From contig JAHILS010000052.1 of assembly GCA_018896835.1 (NCBI GenBank), forward strand, positions 1 to 5,050: DNA of 5,050 nt, given 5' to 3'. Under the pieces are notes generated by a model. The model saw nothing but the letters and a program-made list of their open reading frames with translations, did no database searches and had not been told where the DNA came from. Numbering within the stretch: position 1 is the stretch's first letter; every line of letters begins with the position of its first letter. The translations under genes were made by a program, and so were the position numbers. The stretch comes from Patescibacteria group bacterium (GTDB lineage Bacteria > Patescibacteriota > Patescibacteriia > UBA9934). This document shows, one piece after another, positions 3,921-5,050 of this stretch.

Positions 3921-5050
3921 AATCTTCTTTTGTATATTCAACAATAATGTCTGGCGTTATTCCCACTTTATCTATCGATCTTCCGCTTGGCGTTAACCAC
4001 TCGGCAGTTGTGACTTTTAAGGCTGACTTGTCGTTTAATTCATAATATTCCTGAACCGACCCTTTACCAAATGTTTGTTCGCCGACGAGTGTTGCTAAAT
4101 TATAATCTTGCAATGCACCAGCTAAAATCTCAGAAGCAGACGCAGAGCCACCGTCAACTAGAACCATGGTTGGGATGTTTGCCAGCCACGCGAATCCGTT
4201 AGCTGAAAACTTGTCAATCTGATCACCAACCCTTTCTTGAACAACCGTGTCGTCATCAATCCAGAATCCTGCCACGTTAATTGCCTCTGTTAAAAGACCG
4301 CCAGGATTATTACGCAAATCAATAACTATTCCTTTAACATCGTTTGTTAAAATCTCTTGGGCTGCTTGTCGAAATAGCGCCGTGGTATCTTCATTGAATA
4401 TTGAAAGGCTGATATACATTATTCCATCATCACGTAACTCCCACTCAACACTGTTTATTTTAATGTCATCGCGGGTAATAGGAATCTCCAACGCATTCTC
4501 ATAACCATCCCGCACTACCATCAGCACTACTTCTGTTCCAACCTCTCCACGAATAAGGCTGACAGCATAATCAACAGTTACTCCAATCATATCTTGATCG
4601 TCAACGTTGATAATATAATCACCGGCTAGCAGTCCGGCAGTTTCTGCCGGGCTTCCAGACAAAGGAGCAACAACAACTATGTAATCTTCATCTTTTCCAA
4701 TCTCAGCACCAATGCCAGAATATTGGCCATCAAGCTCCTCGTTAAATATCGCGGTCTGCTCTGGATCGAAATATACAGAATACGGATCGCCAAGCGCATC
4801 TACCATTCCCGAGATTGCTCCATAAAATAAATCCTTTTCTGAAATCGGCTGTCTTAAGTAAAGTTCATGAACTAAATCCCACACCTGCCAAAATTGCTCA
4901 AAACTAATATCATCTTCGATGCCATCATAGGATCGATTTACGTCTGTAACCTTCCCTTCATCTTTCGCTTGGTCTTTATTGCACCCAATCGATGACTTCG
5001 CTAGCCAACCTACAGCGAAAATAATTATTACTAAAAAAACATAGACAAAC
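3859..5050 (-). CDS. S41-family C-terminal processing protease (5' end beyond right edge)
   Basis: The frame is open to the window edge, giving 396 visible residues; the start codon lies outside. Numbering from the codon at 5049-5047, residues 1-16 (FVYVFLVIIIFAVGWL) are a hydrophobic segment, an N-terminal anchor or signal, followed by an acidic linker. A helical region with LGDPYSVYF (about 86-94) and a PDZ domain (about 110-195, GIGAEIG and AETAGLLAGDYI) precede the catalytic domain. That domain has DLRNNPGGLL (244-253), Ser304 in GGSASASEILAGALQD and Lys329 in FGKGSVQ, the Ser-Lys dyad, with Gln333 as in CtpB. The enzyme cuts exported proteins near their C-termini, at the outer face of the membrane. 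All key residues are intact. A GTG at 4884 is inside the protein, not the start, because homologous-looking sequence continues upstream. CtpA, CtpB or Prc type cannot be decided. Confidence 0.95.
   Translation of the reverse strand, partial: FVYVFLVIIIFAVGWLAKSSIGCNKDQAKDEGKVTDVNRSYDGIEDDISFEQFWQVWDLVHELYLRQPISEKDLFYGAISGMVDALGDPYSVYFDPEQTAIFNEELDGQYSGIGAEIGKDEDYIVVVAPLSGSPAETAGLLAGDYIINVDDQDMIGVTVDYAVSLIRGEVGTEVVLMVVRDGYENALEIPITRDDIKINSVEWELRDDGIMYISLSIFNEDTTALFRQAAQEILTNDVKGIVIDLRNNPGGLLTEAINVAGFWIDDDTVVQERVGDQIDKFSANGFAWLANIPTMVLVDGGSASASEILAGALQDYNLATLVGEQTFGKGSVQEYYELNDKSALKVTTAEWLTPSGRSIDKVGITPDIIVEYTKEDYESGATPQLDTAIGQLKADW

Noticed and set aside
4882..4884. GTG as start of the S41 protease
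   Set aside because: The frame continues upstream without a stop through an acidic linker and a hydrophobic anchor, as expected for this family, so the start is beyond 5050.
4981..4998. Lipobox before the Cys at 4983-4981 in the protease N-terminus
   Set aside because: The residues before it are SSIG, with Ser in place of the Leu/Val/Ile usually at -3, and Lys-Ser-Ser breaks the hydrophobic stretch. A membrane anchor fits better.

Overview
The window reads as a chromosomal piece of a small-genome bacterium, most likely a Candidate Phyla Radiation (Patescibacteria; Parcubacteria/Uhrbacteria-like) organism. This is inferred from the divergent CTP synthase signature, the lone rpmA, the near absence of Shine-Dalgarno sequences, and a left-edge gene resembling uncharacterised proteins I remember from such genomes. 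Most of the window is about 40% GC; the first ~300 bases are about 60% GC. No database search was possible.

Layout. (1) 1-304, minus strand: 5' part of a GC-rich unknown gene. Its predicted transcript begins near 443, so it has a leader of about 140 nt that folds into three hairpins. (2) 305-611: divergent control region with a good promoter for each direction and a 10-bp tandem repeat between them. (3) 612-884, plus strand: rpmA (ribosomal protein bL27), ending in a strong hairpin terminator. (4) 885-1127: a convergent gap packed with DnaA-box-like nonamers, a 43-bp tandem repeat rich in GATC, and a perfect 44-bp palindrome that probably terminates pyrG. (5) 1128-5050, minus strand: four housekeeping genes transcribed in the order S41 C-terminal processing protease (5' end beyond the window), NUDIX hydrolase, rplI (bL9), pyrG (CTP synthase).

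The minus-strand block is not one simple operon. The protease and NUDIX genes overlap by 62 nt and are probably cotranscribed. rplI has its own promoter placed so close to the ATG that the mRNA should be nearly leaderless. A hairpin with a U-rich tail follows rplI, and pyrG then starts after a degenerate heptamer repeat tract without a clear SD. bL27 and bL9 act in the ribosome, pyrG supplies CTP, the protease acts at the membrane or outside it, and the NUDIX enzyme cleans up nucleotides.

The most interesting unexplained items are the DnaA-box/GATC array at 931-1058, the structured leader of the GC-rich gene at 305-444, and the near-leaderless rplI promoter.
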